Below, one piece after another: positions 56,316 to 64,000 of a stretch of 64,000 nucleotides of DNA (position 1 is the first letter of the stretch; every line of letters begins with the position of its first letter). The notes under the pieces were generated by a model. The model was not told the origin of the DNA, did no database searches, and saw only the letters and a program-made list of their open reading frames with translations. A program made the translations under genes and the position numbers. Origin of the DNA: DASSUW01 sp963830725 (lineage in GTDB: Bacteria > Actinomycetota > Thermoleophilia > Solirubrobacterales > Solirubrobacteraceae); assembly GCA_963830725.1 (NCBI GenBank), contig CAWHNO010000016.1:248001-312000 (forward strand), written 5' to 3'.

Positions 56316-57345
56316 GCTCATCGCGCGCGGCGGTCGTCGGCTCGGGCTCGTCGACGGCCTCCTCGCCGTTGCCCCCGACCGACGTCCGCTCGCCGCGCTC
56401 GGCGCGCTTGGCGTCGGCCTCGGGATCGCGCGCGTCGGCGATCAGCGAGGCGGTGATGCCGATCGCGAAGGCGGCCGCGACGATTCCGAGCGACGCCACG
56501 GGGCCGACCTTGTAGATGTCCTCGATCAGGAGCTTGACCGCCACCAGCGCCAGCACCAGCGCGATCGTCTCGTCGAGGTAGCGGAAGCGGCGGATCAGGC
56601 CCTCGACGAGCACGAACAGCGCGCGCAGGCCGAGCAGGGCGAAGATGTTCGCCATCCAGATCAGCACCTCGTCGCGCGTGATCGCGAAGGCGGCCGGGAT
56701 CGAGTCGATCGCGAACGCGATGTCGGCGGCCACGATCGCGGCCAGGCAGACGAAGATCGGCGTCGCGTAGCGCTTGCCGTCGATCCTCGTGAACCAGTGG
56801 TGCCCGTGGAACTCGCTCGACACCGGGAAGAGCTTGCGCACGCCGCGCACGATCAGGTTCTTGTCGGGGTCGACGTTCTCCTCGACGCCGCGCAGGATCC
56901 GCCACGCGAGCACGAGCAGCAGCACGCCGAGGAGGTAGATGACGGGGTGGAACGTCTCGATCAGCGCGACGCCGCCGAGGATGGCCAGGCCGCGCAGCAC
57001 GAGCGCCGCCACGATGCCCCAGAACAGCAGGTTCGCCCGGTGCTCCTCGGGCACGCCGAAGTAGCTGAAGAGCAGCAGGAAGACGAACAGGTTGTCGAGC
57101 GACAGCGAGCGCTCGATGAAGTAGACGGTCGTGTAGGTGATCGCGTCGTCGGCGTTCGACAGCACCCACACGACGGGGGCCACGAGCAGCGCCACGACGA
57201 GCCAGCCGATCGACCAGTACACGCCCTCGCGGAACGTCGGCTCGCGGTTGCGCGCGAACAGCTTGAGGTCGACGGTCAGCAACACGACCGTGACGCCGGC
57301 GAGGACGAGCCACGGCCCGGGCCCGCTGAAGAATGCGAACGTCAT
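56176..57345 (-). CDS. TerC-family membrane protein
   Basis: An integral membrane protein of the TerC/Alx family (389 residues as open). It has the acidic metal-site helices DDAITYTTVYFIERSLSLDN, LFVFLLLFSYFGVPEEHRAN, AAIVAADIAFAIDSIPAAFA and FRYLDETIALVLALVAVKLL. These proteins handle Mn2+ or other divalent metals or aid co-translational metal loading. The last about 46 codons (after EAVDEPEP) are Arg-rich and run antisense to the previous gene; in the neighbouring frame a stop occurs at 56318, three bases from that gene's stop, so a missing base is likely and the true end is about 56318. The start overlaps the antiporter stop (ATGA). Confidence 0.85.
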   Translation of the reverse strand: MTFAFFSGPGPWLVLAGVTVVLLTVDLKLFARNREPTFREGVYWSIGWLVVALLVAPVVWVLSNADDAITYTTVYFIERSLSLDNLFVFLLLFSYFGVPEEHRANLLFWGIVAALVLRGLAILGGVALIETFHPVIYLLGVLLLVLAWRILRGVEENVDPDKNLIVRGVRKLFPVSSEFHGHHWFTRIDGKRYATPIFVCLAAIVAADIAFAIDSIPAAFAITRDEVLIWMANIFALLGLRALFVLVEGLIRRFRYLDETIALVLALVAVKLLIEDIYKVGPVASLGIVAAAFAIGITASLIADARDPEADAKRAERGERTSVGGNGEEAVDEPEPTTAARDEPRRARPRAGAGGCRARRAGPRTTARSGRRSARPIRPRRGSRARRRP

Positions 57346-58478
57346 TCGACGAAGAAGAAGACCACGCCCAGCACGACATACACAGCTAGCAGCTGGAGGC
57401 CTTCGAACCAGGTCGATTCACCCTCCTGCGTGACCTGGTTGGCGATCAGGATGGCCATGACGATGGCGCCGAGCTCGAGCCCGTTGAACACGAGCGCCAT
57501 CGGGAACGGGCCGACGAAGAAGGACAGCAGGACCAGCACCGGCGCGGCGAACAGGGCGATCTGGGCGCTCGAGCCGATCGCGATGTTGACCGCGAGATCC
57601 ATCTTGTCGCGCGACGCGAAGTAGATGGCGACCCAGTGCTCGGCGGCGTTGCCGACGATCGCCACCACGATCACGCCGACGAAGAACGGCGACAGGCCGA
57701 TCGACTCCGACGCCTCGGTGATCGAGCCGACGAGGATCTCGGACATCACGCCTACAGCGATACCCGCGAGCGCCAGCGCGATGACGGCCTTTCGGACCGA
57801 CCACGCCTCGCCGACGTGGTCCTCCTCGCCGTGCTCCGGGTTGAACAGGTCCTTGTGGGTGCGCAGCGAGAACAACAGGCCGGCGGCGTAGGAGGCCAGC
57901 AGCACGACCGCCACGACCAGCGACATCTGCTCGAGCTCGGACGGGAACTGCTCCGCCGTGTCGGTCGGACGTGGCAGCGCACCGCCGATGACGAGCTCGT
58001 AGATGGCCGGCATGATCAGCGCCACCACGGCGAGCAGCAGCATCAGCGACTGCGCGCTCGCCGCCGTGCGATCGAACGTCTGGCGCTCGCGCTTGAGGCC
58101 GCCGACCAGCATCGCGGCGCCCATGACGAGCAGGATGTTGCCCAGGATCGAGCCCACCAGCGAGGCCTTGACGACCTCCTGGAGCCCTTCGTTGAGGGCG
58201 AAGAAGGCGATGATGAGCTCGGGCGCGTTGCCGAAGGTGACGTTGAGGAAGCCGCCGATGCCGGGCCCCGAGCGCGCGGCCAGCTCCTCGGTGGCGCGAC
58301 CCATGAGGGCGGCGGTCGGAATCACGCCGAGCGCCGAGGTGACGAAGATCAGCGTCGCGCTCGCGTGCGAGACCTCGAGCACGATCGCCACCACGATGAA
58401 CGGCACGAGCAGGTACGGCCAGCCCTCGCCGCTGAGCAGGAACCGCCGTAGGTTGAAGGAGGCCGGCGCCTGGCTCAC
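57342..58478 (-). CDS. Calcium/proton antiporter (CaCA superfamily, Cax/ChaA-like)
   Basis: A 378-residue exchanger with eleven predicted helices. The two alpha-repeat signatures are GIGGFLNVTFGNAPELIIAF and IVGNAAEHWVAIYFASRDKM, and the acidic loop between halves (LFNPEHGEEDHVGE) is typical of Cax. It exports Ca2+ or other cations using the proton gradient. Coupled to terC by a 4-base overlap, so the pair looks like a divalent-cation homeostasis module; no yybP-ykoY Mn riboswitch fits in the 25-base gap before it. It follows the lipoprotein gene. Confidence 0.9.
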   Translation of the reverse strand: MSQAPASFNLRRFLLSGEGWPYLLVPFIVVAIVLEVSHASATLIFVTSALGVIPTAALMGRATEELAARSGPGIGGFLNVTFGNAPELIIAFFALNEGLQEVVKASLVGSILGNILLVMGAAMLVGGLKRERQTFDRTAASAQSLMLLLAVVALIMPAIYELVIGGALPRPTDTAEQFPSELEQMSLVVAVVLLASYAAGLLFSLRTHKDLFNPEHGEEDHVGEAWSVRKAVIALALAGIAVGVMSEILVGSITEASESIGLSPFFVGVIVVAIVGNAAEHWVAIYFASRDKMDLAVNIAIGSSAQIALFAAPVLVLLSFFVGPFPMALVFNGLELGAIVMAILIANQVTQEGESTWFEGLQLLAVYVVLGVVFFFVE

Positions 58479-58503
58479 CGCAAGGATTATGCGGCGTCGG
58501 CCG

Positions 58504-59535
58504 CTACGGGGTCGTCAGAAGGTCCGCGCACTTGCGGACCTTCTCGTTGTCGCCGTCCGCCTGCGCCACGCAATCGGCGTACTCGTCGACGTTCGGCTGG
58601 TCGCCGCCGCCGGCGGCGCCTCCGAGGGCGCCCAGGTCACCGAGCCCGAACCCTTCGATCTGGGTCAGCAGCTCCTCGAACGGCTTGGCGTCGTCGGGCG
58701 CCTCGATCGTCTGGGCCTCATTGACCTCCTGCAGCTGGAGGTCGAACCGCACGTCGACCGTCCCACCGGCCTCGGGCGCGGTGAGGCTCAGCGTGACCAC
58801 GATGCGCCGCAGGATCTTGTCCTCGGCGCCCGTGTGGATCTCCACGCTGAGGTCGTCGATCGCCTCGGCGGTCTGGCGCTTCTCCGCCTCCGTGAGCTTG
58901 TCGGGGATCTGCTCGGAGCCCTGGACGCCGAGCGCCCGGACCTTCTCGAGCGCGCCGTTGACGTCGTCGAGCAGCTTCGGCACGTCGACGTCGCCGGTGA
59001 TCTTGATCGTCTCGGTGTCGCCGACCTTCGACTCGCCCTCGTTGCGGGCGTTGGTCAGCCAGCGCCGCGGGTCGATGCCGAGCGTGGCGAGCGACTGATC
59101 CTGGCCGCCGGAGGACTCCTTGGCCGCCTGCTCGTAGCCCGCCTTGAACTGCTCGTAGACCAGGCCCGCGATCTCGTACGTGGTGTCGCCGATCGTCACG
59201 AACCCCGCCTCGGGAGTGGTGATCACGCCGCCGGACAGGCTCTGGGCGCCGCCCTCGAGGGAGGCGTCGAGGTCGAGCTGCGGCAGCCGCCCCTTACCTT
59301 CGCTCTGGAACGGGCCGGAGACGCTGACCTTCAGCGGCTGGGCCTGGTCTTCGGACGAGACGTCGAGCGCCACGCTGATGCGGCCGGACTCGATCGCCTT
59401 GCCGCCGGCGAAGGTCTCGTCCAGCAGCGTGTCGACGTCGGTGCTCGAGTCGGCCGCCTCGTCGCTGCCGCAGCCGGCCACGAGACCGAGCGCGAGGAGG
59501 GCGACGAGCAGTGATACGAGGGTGCGCGCAGACAT
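58504..59535 (-). CDS. Secreted lipoprotein, LppX/LprG-like beta domain
   Basis: A 343-residue protein with a signal peptide and lipobox (SLLVALLALGLVAGC), so it would be anchored to the membrane outer face. The mature part has alternating polar strands (ISVALDVSSEDQAQPLKVSV, GSEQIPDKLTEAEKRQTAEA, IHTGAEDKILRRIVVTLSLT) that recall LppX/LprG-like lipid-carrier folds. Without more conserved residues the function is open. It ends in a helical DEYADCVAQADGDNEKVRKC segment with two Cys. Divergent from the C5-epimerase gene. Confidence 0.7.
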   Translation of the reverse strand: MSARTLVSLLVALLALGLVAGCGSDEAADSSTDVDTLLDETFAGGKAIESGRISVALDVSSEDQAQPLKVSVSGPFQSEGKGRLPQLDLDASLEGGAQSLSGGVITTPEAGFVTIGDTTYEIAGLVYEQFKAGYEQAAKESSGGQDQSLATLGIDPRRWLTNARNEGESKVGDTETIKITGDVDVPKLLDDVNGALEKVRALGVQGSEQIPDKLTEAEKRQTAEAIDDLSVEIHTGAEDKILRRIVVTLSLTAPEAGGTVDVRFDLQLQEVNEAQTIEAPDDAKPFEELLTQIEGFGLGDLGALGGAAGGGDQPNVDEYADCVAQADGDNEKVRKCADLLTTP

Positions 59536-59600
59536 GGCAATCGTGGGTGCAGCGCCTACCTCGCCGCAACTTCGAGCCTAGCATCGGGGTCTTACTACTC

Positions 59601-61100
59601 GTGCCAGTCGGTCGTACAGTCCTGCTCGCCCTGCTCACCCTGCTCGTCTGCGCCGCCCCGGCGGCCGCCGAGGACGTGCTCGTGCTGGGCAAGGACGGGC
59701 GCGTCCACGGGCGCGAGGACAGTTTCCTGCGCGAGACCGACCTGGCCACGCCGCGCGCCGGCGCGCTCGCCGCCCGATCGTCACGCGGCCGCGTGGTGGC
59801 CGGCGTGGCCGCGCGCAAGAAGAAGCGCACCGTGATCGGCGAGCTCAAGCGGCTGCGCGACGCCGGCAGCATCACCCCCGAGGACTACGCGCTCCGGCGC
59901 GCCGTCTACGAGGACGTCAAGCGCGGCACGCGCCGGCTCTCCGGCGTGCGCGAGACGATCATGCGCTCGGTCGTGGCGACGGTCGACGACATCGCCGCGC
60001 GGGGGGAGCTCACCGCCAGCCGGCTGCATCCGCTGTGGCTGACGCTGGAGCGCAACCTCGAGTGGTGGCGGGAGGGCTCGCTGCCGGCCTCGGGGCGGCG
60101 CGTCGAGTTCGCGGGCTCCGAGCTGGTCTGGCAGTACTACCCCGGCTCCGGCCTGCAGCTCCAGATGCTCGCCAACTTCGGCAAGCTGAACGGCCTCTGG
60201 GGCGGGCGCGAGAACGATCGCCTGGCCTTCATGCTCGACGAGCTGCTGCCGCTGGCCGCCGAACGCGCCGGCGGGCTGGCGTGGGAGTACTACTTCAGCT
60301 TCGGCGGCGGCCGGCCGCCGTGGGTGTCCGGCCTCGCGCAGGGCACGGCGGTGCAGGCGCTGGCGCGCGCCGCCACGCGGCTGAAGCGCCAGGCGGACGT
60401 GCTGCCGGTCGCCCAGCGGGCGCTCGCGATCTTCGACGCGCCGACGCCGCAGGGCGTGCGCGTGCCCGCCGAGCACGGCAACCACTACGCGATCTACTCG
60501 TTCGCGCCCGATCTGCGGGTGCTCAACGGCTTCATCCAGTCGCTGATCGGCCTGCACGACTACGCGCGGCTGTCGGGCGACCCGCACGGGACGGCGCTGT
60601 TCGCGGCGGCCGAGCCCGAGGCGCGCCACGAGGTCCCGCTGCATGACACCGGCGCATGGTCGCTGTACTCGCGCGGCAGCTCGACGCGGGAGTCCGACCT
60701 CGGCTATCACGATCTGCTGCAGGGCTTCCTCGAGGGCCTGTGCCGCCGCACCGGCGGCGAGGTCTACTGCACCACCGCCGAGAACTTCGTCGCCTACAAG
60801 GCGCAGCCGCCGGCGGTCGCCGTCGAGCCGCGCCGCCTGCGCGGCGGCAAGCCGGGCCGCGTGGCCTTCGAGCTCTCGAAGATCTCGAACGTGTCGCTGC
60901 GCATCACGCGCGGGACGAAGCTGGTGGAGACGCGCCCGTTCGGGGTGGTCGGCTACGGCAGGCGGACCTTCGGCTGGGACGTCCCGCGCCGGCGCGGCGA
61001 CTACACGGTCCAGCTCGACGTCCGCGATCTCGCGGGCAATGCGGCCTCGGCCCAGGCCGTGGTGACGGTGCTGAAGGCCAAGCGCAAGCAGCGCCCGTAG
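59601..61100 (+). CDS. Secreted D-glucuronyl C5-epimerase-like protein
   Basis: The 499-residue protein has a signal peptide (VPVGRTVLLALLTLLVCAAP) and the alpha/alpha-barrel characteristic of the C5-epimerase C-terminal domain: GSELVWQYYPGSGLQLQMLA, AGGLAWEYYFSFGGGRPPWV, GLAQGTAVQALARAATRLKR, HGNHYAIYSFAPDLRVLNGF, and HDTGAWSLYSRGSSTRESDL followed by GYHDLLQGFL. A C-terminal Ig-like domain with VQLDVRDLAGNAASAQAVVT follows. It may act on a uronic-acid-containing wall or capsule polymer. The GTG start at 59601 begins the signal peptide. It is 11 bases before the ArsA-like gene, which may be co-transcribed. Confidence 0.8.
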   Translation: MPVGRTVLLALLTLLVCAAPAAAEDVLVLGKDGRVHGREDSFLRETDLATPRAGALAARSSRGRVVAGVAARKKKRTVIGELKRLRDAGSITPEDYALRRAVYEDVKRGTRRLSGVRETIMRSVVATVDDIAARGELTASRLHPLWLTLERNLEWWREGSLPASGRRVEFAGSELVWQYYPGSGLQLQMLANFGKLNGLWGGRENDRLAFMLDELLPLAAERAGGLAWEYYFSFGGGRPPWVSGLAQGTAVQALARAATRLKRQADVLPVAQRALAIFDAPTPQGVRVPAEHGNHYAIYSFAPDLRVLNGFIQSLIGLHDYARLSGDPHGTALFAAAEPEARHEVPLHDTGAWSLYSRGSSTRESDLGYHDLLQGFLEGLCRRTGGEVYCTTAENFVAYKAQPPAVAVEPRRLRGGKPGRVAFELSKISNVSLRITRGTKLVETRPFGVVGYGRRTFGWDVPRRRGDYTVQLDVRDLAGNAASAQAVVTVLKAKRKQRP

Positions 61101-61111
61101 GATTCCGGGGC

Positions 61112-62281
61112 TTGCCTCCTCGGATCATCCTCTACACCGGCAAGGGCGGGGTCGGGAAGACCTCCGTGGCCGCCGCCACCGCCCGCCGCAGCGCCGCGGC
61201 CGGCGCGCGCACGCTCGTCCTCTCGACCGATCCCGCGCACTCGCTCGCCGAGTCGCTCCAACTCGCGGTGCGCGGCGAGCCGACCGAGGTCGGCGGCGGC
61301 GTGTGGGCGCAGCAGGTGCAGGCGCAGGATGAACTCGAGCAGAACTGGTCCGCTGTGCAGGCCTGGCTCGGCGGCGTGCTGGCCGAGCGCGGCGTCGAGC
61401 GGATCGCCGCCGAGGAGCTGACCGTGCCGCCCGGGGCCGACGAGCTGTTCTCGTTGTTGCAGCTCAAGCGCCACGCGGAGTCCGGCGAGTGGGACGCGAT
61501 CGTCGTCGACTGCGCGCCGACCGGCGAGACGCTGCGTCTGCTCTCGTTCCCGGATGCCGCGCGCTGGTGGCTGGACCGCGTGCTCGGCCGCGAGAACGCG
61601 CTGCTCTCCGCCGCCCGGCCTTTGGCGCGGGCGTTCTTCGACCTGTCGCTGCCGGACGAACGCGTGATGGAGGACGTCCAGCGGCTCGTACGCAACCTGA
61701 TCGCCATGCACGAGCTGCTGCGCGACGCCTCGCGCGTGACGATCCGGCTCGTCACCACGCCCGACCGCATGGTCGTCGCCGAGGCGATGCGCACCTTCAC
61801 GTATTTGAATCTCTACGGCTACCTGTGCGACGCGGTGGTCGTCAACCGCGTGTTCCCGTCGGACGTCGGCGAGTATTTCGGGGCGTGGCGGTCGGTCCAG
61901 GCCGAGCAGCTCGCTCTGGTGGAGTCCGGCTTCGCCCCGGTGCCGGTGCTGCGGGCGCCGTACTTCGAGCAGGAGGTGCTGGGCGCCGAGATGCTCGACC
62001 GCCTCGGGGACGCGCTGTTCGAAGGGCGCGATGCCGCCGCCGTGCTGCACGACCGGCTGGCGCAGGAGCTGGACCTGGACGGCTCGCGCGCCGAGCTGCG
62101 GCTCGACCTGCCGTTCGTGAGCAAGGGCGACGTGGCGCTGAAGAAGATCGGCCTCGAGCTGGTGGTGCGGGTCGACGGGTACCGGCGCACGATCGTGCTG
62201 CCGGGGGCGCTGGCCGGCTTCAAGCCGACCTCGGCCAAGCTCGCCGGGGGGTCGCTGGTCGTGGGGTTCGAGGGTGGCTGA
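61112..62281 (+). CDS. ArsA/Get3-like ATPase
   Basis: A 389-residue P-loop ATPase. The deviant Walker A is YTGKGGVGKTSVAAATARRS; others are LVLSTDPAHSLAESLQL, IVVDCAPTGETLRLLSFPDA (switch II) and VVVNRVFPSDVGEYFGAW. The C-terminal beta domain carries RLDLPFVSKGDVALKKIGLE. Actinobacterial homologues occur without arsB, so arsenite export is unlikely and a role in membrane protein handling or an unknown process is more plausible. A TTG start at 61112 (TTGCCTCCTCGG) is the only reasonable one. The next gene overlaps its end by 8 bases. Confidence 0.85.
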   Translation: MPPRIILYTGKGGVGKTSVAAATARRSAAAGARTLVLSTDPAHSLAESLQLAVRGEPTEVGGGVWAQQVQAQDELEQNWSAVQAWLGGVLAERGVERIAAEELTVPPGADELFSLLQLKRHAESGEWDAIVVDCAPTGETLRLLSFPDAARWWLDRVLGRENALLSAARPLARAFFDLSLPDERVMEDVQRLVRNLIAMHELLRDASRVTIRLVTTPDRMVVAEAMRTFTYLNLYGYLCDAVVVNRVFPSDVGEYFGAWRSVQAEQLALVESGFAPVPVLRAPYFEQEVLGAEMLDRLGDALFEGRDAAAVLHDRLAQELDLDGSRAELRLDLPFVSKGDVALKKIGLELVVRVDGYRRTIVLPGALAGFKPTSAKLAGGSLVVGFEGG

Positions 62282-62615
62282 GCCCGACCACCTGCGGCAG
62301 CAGTACGAGGAGGCGGAGCGGCTCGTGCGCGAGGCCCAGCGCGCCGCCGAGGCGGCCGCCGCGCGCGAGGTCCCGCCGATGGGCTGGAGCGTGCCGGGCG
62401 AGGATGCGCCCCCGGGGCCGGCCTTCGACCTTGCGCAGCTGACCGCGCTCGTGGAGTCGCTGCGCGGCGCCGTCCCGCCCGATCTGGCGCGCCGGCTGGC
62501 CGACGCCCTGCGCGAGCTGCTGCTCGCCGTCCGCGCGGTGCTCGACTGGTACATCGCCCGGCTCGAGCCGCCGCCGCAGCCGGACTCGGACGTGCAGGAC
62601 ATCCCGGTCGAATGA
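62274..62615 (+). CDS. Small helical protein coupled to the ArsA-like gene
   Basis: The 113-residue protein begins VAEPDHLRQQYEEAERLVRE, a long amphipathic helix, followed by Pro-rich turn and a helical second half (LAQLTALVESLRGAVPPDLA, RRLADALRELLLAVRAVLDW). The GTG start at 62274 overlaps the ArsA-like gene by 8 bases. I do not recognise the family, but the coupling suggests a partner or cofactor of the ATPase. A very short ORF starts within its stop codon. Confidence 0.65.
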   Translation: MAEPDHLRQQYEEAERLVREAQRAAEAAAAREVPPMGWSVPGEDAPPGPAFDLAQLTALVESLRGAVPPDLARRLADALRELLLAVRAVLDWYIARLEPPPQPDSDVQDIPVE

Positions 62616-62671
62616 CAGACTTGGAGCCAGTGCCGGAGCGCACCTGGATCCTGACCGGCAACGGGGTGTGA
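62612..62671 (+). CDS. 19-residue ORF linking two overlapping genes (uncertain)
   Basis: ATG at 62612 overlaps the preceding TGA (ATGA) and reads MTDLEPVPERTWILTGNGV before TGA at 62669-62671, which overlaps the GTG of the next gene. Its length and the double overlap look like a short coupling peptide or leader. There is no other evidence that it is made. Confidence 0.25.
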   Translation: MTDLEPVPERTWILTGNGV

Positions 62672-63396
62672 GCGCGCTCACACGCTTGCGCGAACTGCCG
62701 CCCGAACTGCGCAACGCGGGCATCGCGGCGGCTGCCCTGGTACTGACGCTGTTCCTGCCCTGGTACACGCAGTCCTACGTGCCCGAGGGCTCGCGCGAGT
62801 TCGTCGAGCGCAACGTGAGCGCGTTCGGCGTCTTCAGCTTCGTGGAGGCGGCGGTGCTCCTGGTCGCGGCCGGCGTCCTGTTTCTCGTATGGGCGCGCAG
62901 CGAGCAGAAGGGCTTCCACCTGCCGGGCGGCGACGGCACCGCGATCGCGCTGGCCGGGGGTTGGGCGGTGCTGCTGATCGTCTGGCGGCTGTTCGACAAG
63001 CCGGACTCTCCGGATCCGAGCACCGACTATGGCCTGCAATGGGGCATGGTCGGCGCCCTGGCCGCCGCCGTCGCCCTGCTGATCATGGGCCTGCGAGTGC
63101 GCGCCGCCCACCGGCCCGAGCCGCCGAATCCGGCGGCCGAGGAGGGCGCGCCGCCGCCGAGCGGTCCGCGCCCACCGCGCCGCCGCGCCGACCCGGCCGC
63201 GGTCACCGAGGTGATCGGCGAGCGGCCGGACTGGTCGGGCGAGCCGCCCGAGGCGCCGGGGCGGGCGCGGCCGGCCGAGCCGGAGGAGCCGCCGACGCGC
63301 CGGATCGCAGACGACGAAGAGCCGTCTACTCGGCGTCTTCCCGACGACCGTGAGGCGCCGACCCGCCGGCTCGACGAGGGCGACCGGTTGTTCTGA
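62668..63396 (+). CDS. Four-helix membrane protein with Thr-Arg-Arg repeat tail
   Basis: The 242-residue protein has four hydrophobic helices (NAGIAAAALVLTLFLPWYTQ, FSFVEAAVLLVAAGVLFLVW, IALAGGWAVLLIVWRL, WGMVGALAAAVALLIMGLRV) and a Pro/Arg/Glu-rich cytoplasmic tail. Three near repeats occur at its end: EEPPTRRIADDE, EEPSTRRLPDDR and EAPTRRLDEGD. Each gives Thr with Ile/Leu at +3, a pattern that suits phosphothreonine-FHA binding. Function unknown. It starts 2 bases inside the small ORF and ends 2 bases before repeat element C. Confidence 0.7.
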   Translation: MSALTRLRELPPELRNAGIAAAALVLTLFLPWYTQSYVPEGSREFVERNVSAFGVFSFVEAAVLLVAAGVLFLVWARSEQKGFHLPGGDGTAIALAGGWAVLLIVWRLFDKPDSPDPSTDYGLQWGMVGALAAAVALLIMGLRVRAAHRPEPPNPAAEEGAPPPSGPRPPRRRADPAAVTEVIGERPDWSGEPPEAPGRARPAEPEEPPTRRIADDEEPSTRRLPDDREAPTRRLDEGDRLF

Positions 63397-63398
63397 CG

Positions 63399-63579
63399 AA
63401 CTGCGGCTGGGTAAGGAGGCGAGGGGATCGGCGCCGCGCCCTGCCGATTGATGGGTTTGTTCCCTCCACGGGCACAAACCCGACAATCGGCGCCGAATGA
63501 TGGGTTTGTCAGCCTGAGCTGGACAAAGTCATCACGCGACCCGCGCGGGCCTCGATCCCGCCCCCTCAATGCCGCAGTT
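63399..63579. repeat. Hairpin-bearing intergenic element, copy C
   Basis: It fills a gap between convergent genes: the membrane-protein stop is 63394-63396 and the reductase stop is at 63588. Left end AACTGCGGCTGGGTAAGGAG (63399-63418); right end CCCCCTCAATGCCGCAGTT (63561-63579), inverse of the other end type. Two hairpins share GGGTTTGT: GGGTTTGT (63453-63460) with ACAAACCC (63474-63481), enclosed by CCGATTG/CAATCGG (63444-63450 and 63484-63490), then GATG (63498-63501) with CATC (63530-63533) enclosing GTTTGT/ACAAA. Ends match copies A and B but the stem sequence differs. Confidence 0.75.
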
Positions 63580-63587
63580 TCGAGCCC

Positions 63588-64000
63588 TCAGGCAGCGCGA
63601 GCGGCGAGGCCCTCGGCCCGCGCCTCGGCGGCCTGCACCAGCTCGGCGACGACCTCGGCGAGCCGCTCCTCGACCTCGGGATCGTCGAGCCGGCCGTGGG
63701 AGAAGCGCTCGTCGGCCTCGGGCACCGGCAGCTCGATGTCGAGCACTCGCGCGCCGATCGTGCTGAGCACCTTGCGGCCTTCGGCCTGCGCCCAGACGGC
63801 GCCGAACATGCCGGTCGAGGCGCCGATCACCGCCGCGGGCTTGCCGCGCAGCGGGTTGGTGGCGTGCGGGCGCGAGGCCCAGTCGAGCGCGTTCTTGAGC
63901 ACGCCCGGGAGCGACGCGTTGTACTCGGGGGTGGCGATGAGGACGGCGTCGGCCGTCTCGATCGCCTCGCGCAGCTCCCGCACCGGCACGGGCCCGAAGT
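63588..64000 (-). CDS. NAD(P)H-dependent FMN reductase family protein, partial
   Basis: The minus-strand gene continues past the window edge, so its start is missing. The visible C-terminal part (about 137 residues) reads VPVRELREAIETADAVLIAT, then PEYNASLPGVLKNALDWASR, the family signature near the flavin site, RGKPAAVIGASTGMFGAVWA and EERLAEVVAELVQAAEARAE. Such proteins reduce chromate, quinones or FMN and are related to ChrR/YieF. The stop is at 63588, 8 bases from repeat element C. Confidence 0.8.
   Translation of the reverse strand, partial: FGPVPVRELREAIETADAVLIATPEYNASLPGVLKNALDWASRPHATNPLRGKPAAVIGASTGMFGAVWAQAEGRKVLSTIGARVLDIELPVPEADERFSHGRLDDPEVEERLAEVVAELVQAAEARAEGLAARAA

Noticed and set aside
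58479..58503. yybP-ykoY Mn riboswitch before the Cax-TerC pair.
   Set aside because: Only 25 bases separate the antiporter gene from the upstream lipoprotein gene, too few for the motif, and no conserved stem is seen.

Overview
The window is GC-rich bacterial chromosome (roughly 70% GC), densely packed with genes, many joined by ATGA or GTGA stop/start overlaps. CarD, a SARP-type regulator, the LysS/CoaX/ClpC neighbourhood, FtsH/Hpt/TilS and Firmicutes-like gene order around DisA, RadA and a SigH-like sigma factor all point to a deep-branching actinobacterium. My best guess is class Thermoleophilia (Solirubrobacter/Conexibacter relatives); that is inference from gene content and not a search result. 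I saw no rRNA, tRNA, CRISPR array, phage or IS transposase.

Layout. 1-1,000: end of a LOG-family gene and a VOC protein. 1,017-9,841 (minus strand): HNH nuclease, membrane-anchored protein, sigH-like gene, rlmB, cysS, ispF, a PHP phosphatase, ispD, carD, disA, radA. 10,116-16,581: a large SARP-AAA regulator, a Cys/Met PLP enzyme, a serine hydrolase and an alpha/beta hydrolase. 16,582-30,767 (minus): clpC, a decayed DUF559 gene, lysS, greA, dus, coaX, a surface beta-helix protein, folK, a thioesterase-MMPL-TetR insertion, folB, folP. 30,793-33,721: a DMT exporter divergent from an Lrp regulator, and a LacI regulator. 33,893-38,875 (minus): ftsH, hpt, tilS and a MerR-HTH adenylate cyclase. 39,090-44,938: phasin-like/SCP2 protein, nucleoside phosphorylase, a second phasin-like protein, a large peptidoglycan hydrolase. 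45,228-47,927 (minus): sirtuin and two beta-oxidation genes. 48,046-58,478: mixed enzymes, ZIP transporter, universal stress protein, acyl-CoA dehydrogenase, TerC and a Ca2+/H+ antiporter. 58,504-63,396: lipoprotein, C5-epimerase-like protein, ArsA-like ATPase and a membrane protein. The window ends inside an NADPH-dependent FMN reductase.

The minus-strand housekeeping genes, read in transcription order (tilS-hpt-ftsH-folP-folB-folK-coaX-dus-greA-lysS-clpC-radA-disA-carD-ispD-ispF-cysS-rlmB-sigH), closely follow the Bacillus subtilis tilS-to-sigH region. They link tRNA modification and charging, folate and isoprenoid synthesis, proteostasis and c-di-AMP signalling.

Two features stand out. 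First, a family of intergenic elements of about 140-270 bp, with ends built on AACTGC(G/C)GC and internal hairpins, fills four gaps between convergent genes and occurs at two further sites; two of the six adjoin nuclease genes. Second, at least nine otherwise conserved genes are broken by a single-base shift, nearly all of them one extra base, so either the sequence carries indel errors or there has been unusual gene decay. Several regulatory palindromes are also clear: Lrp, LacI, SARP, disA and TetR-like sites.
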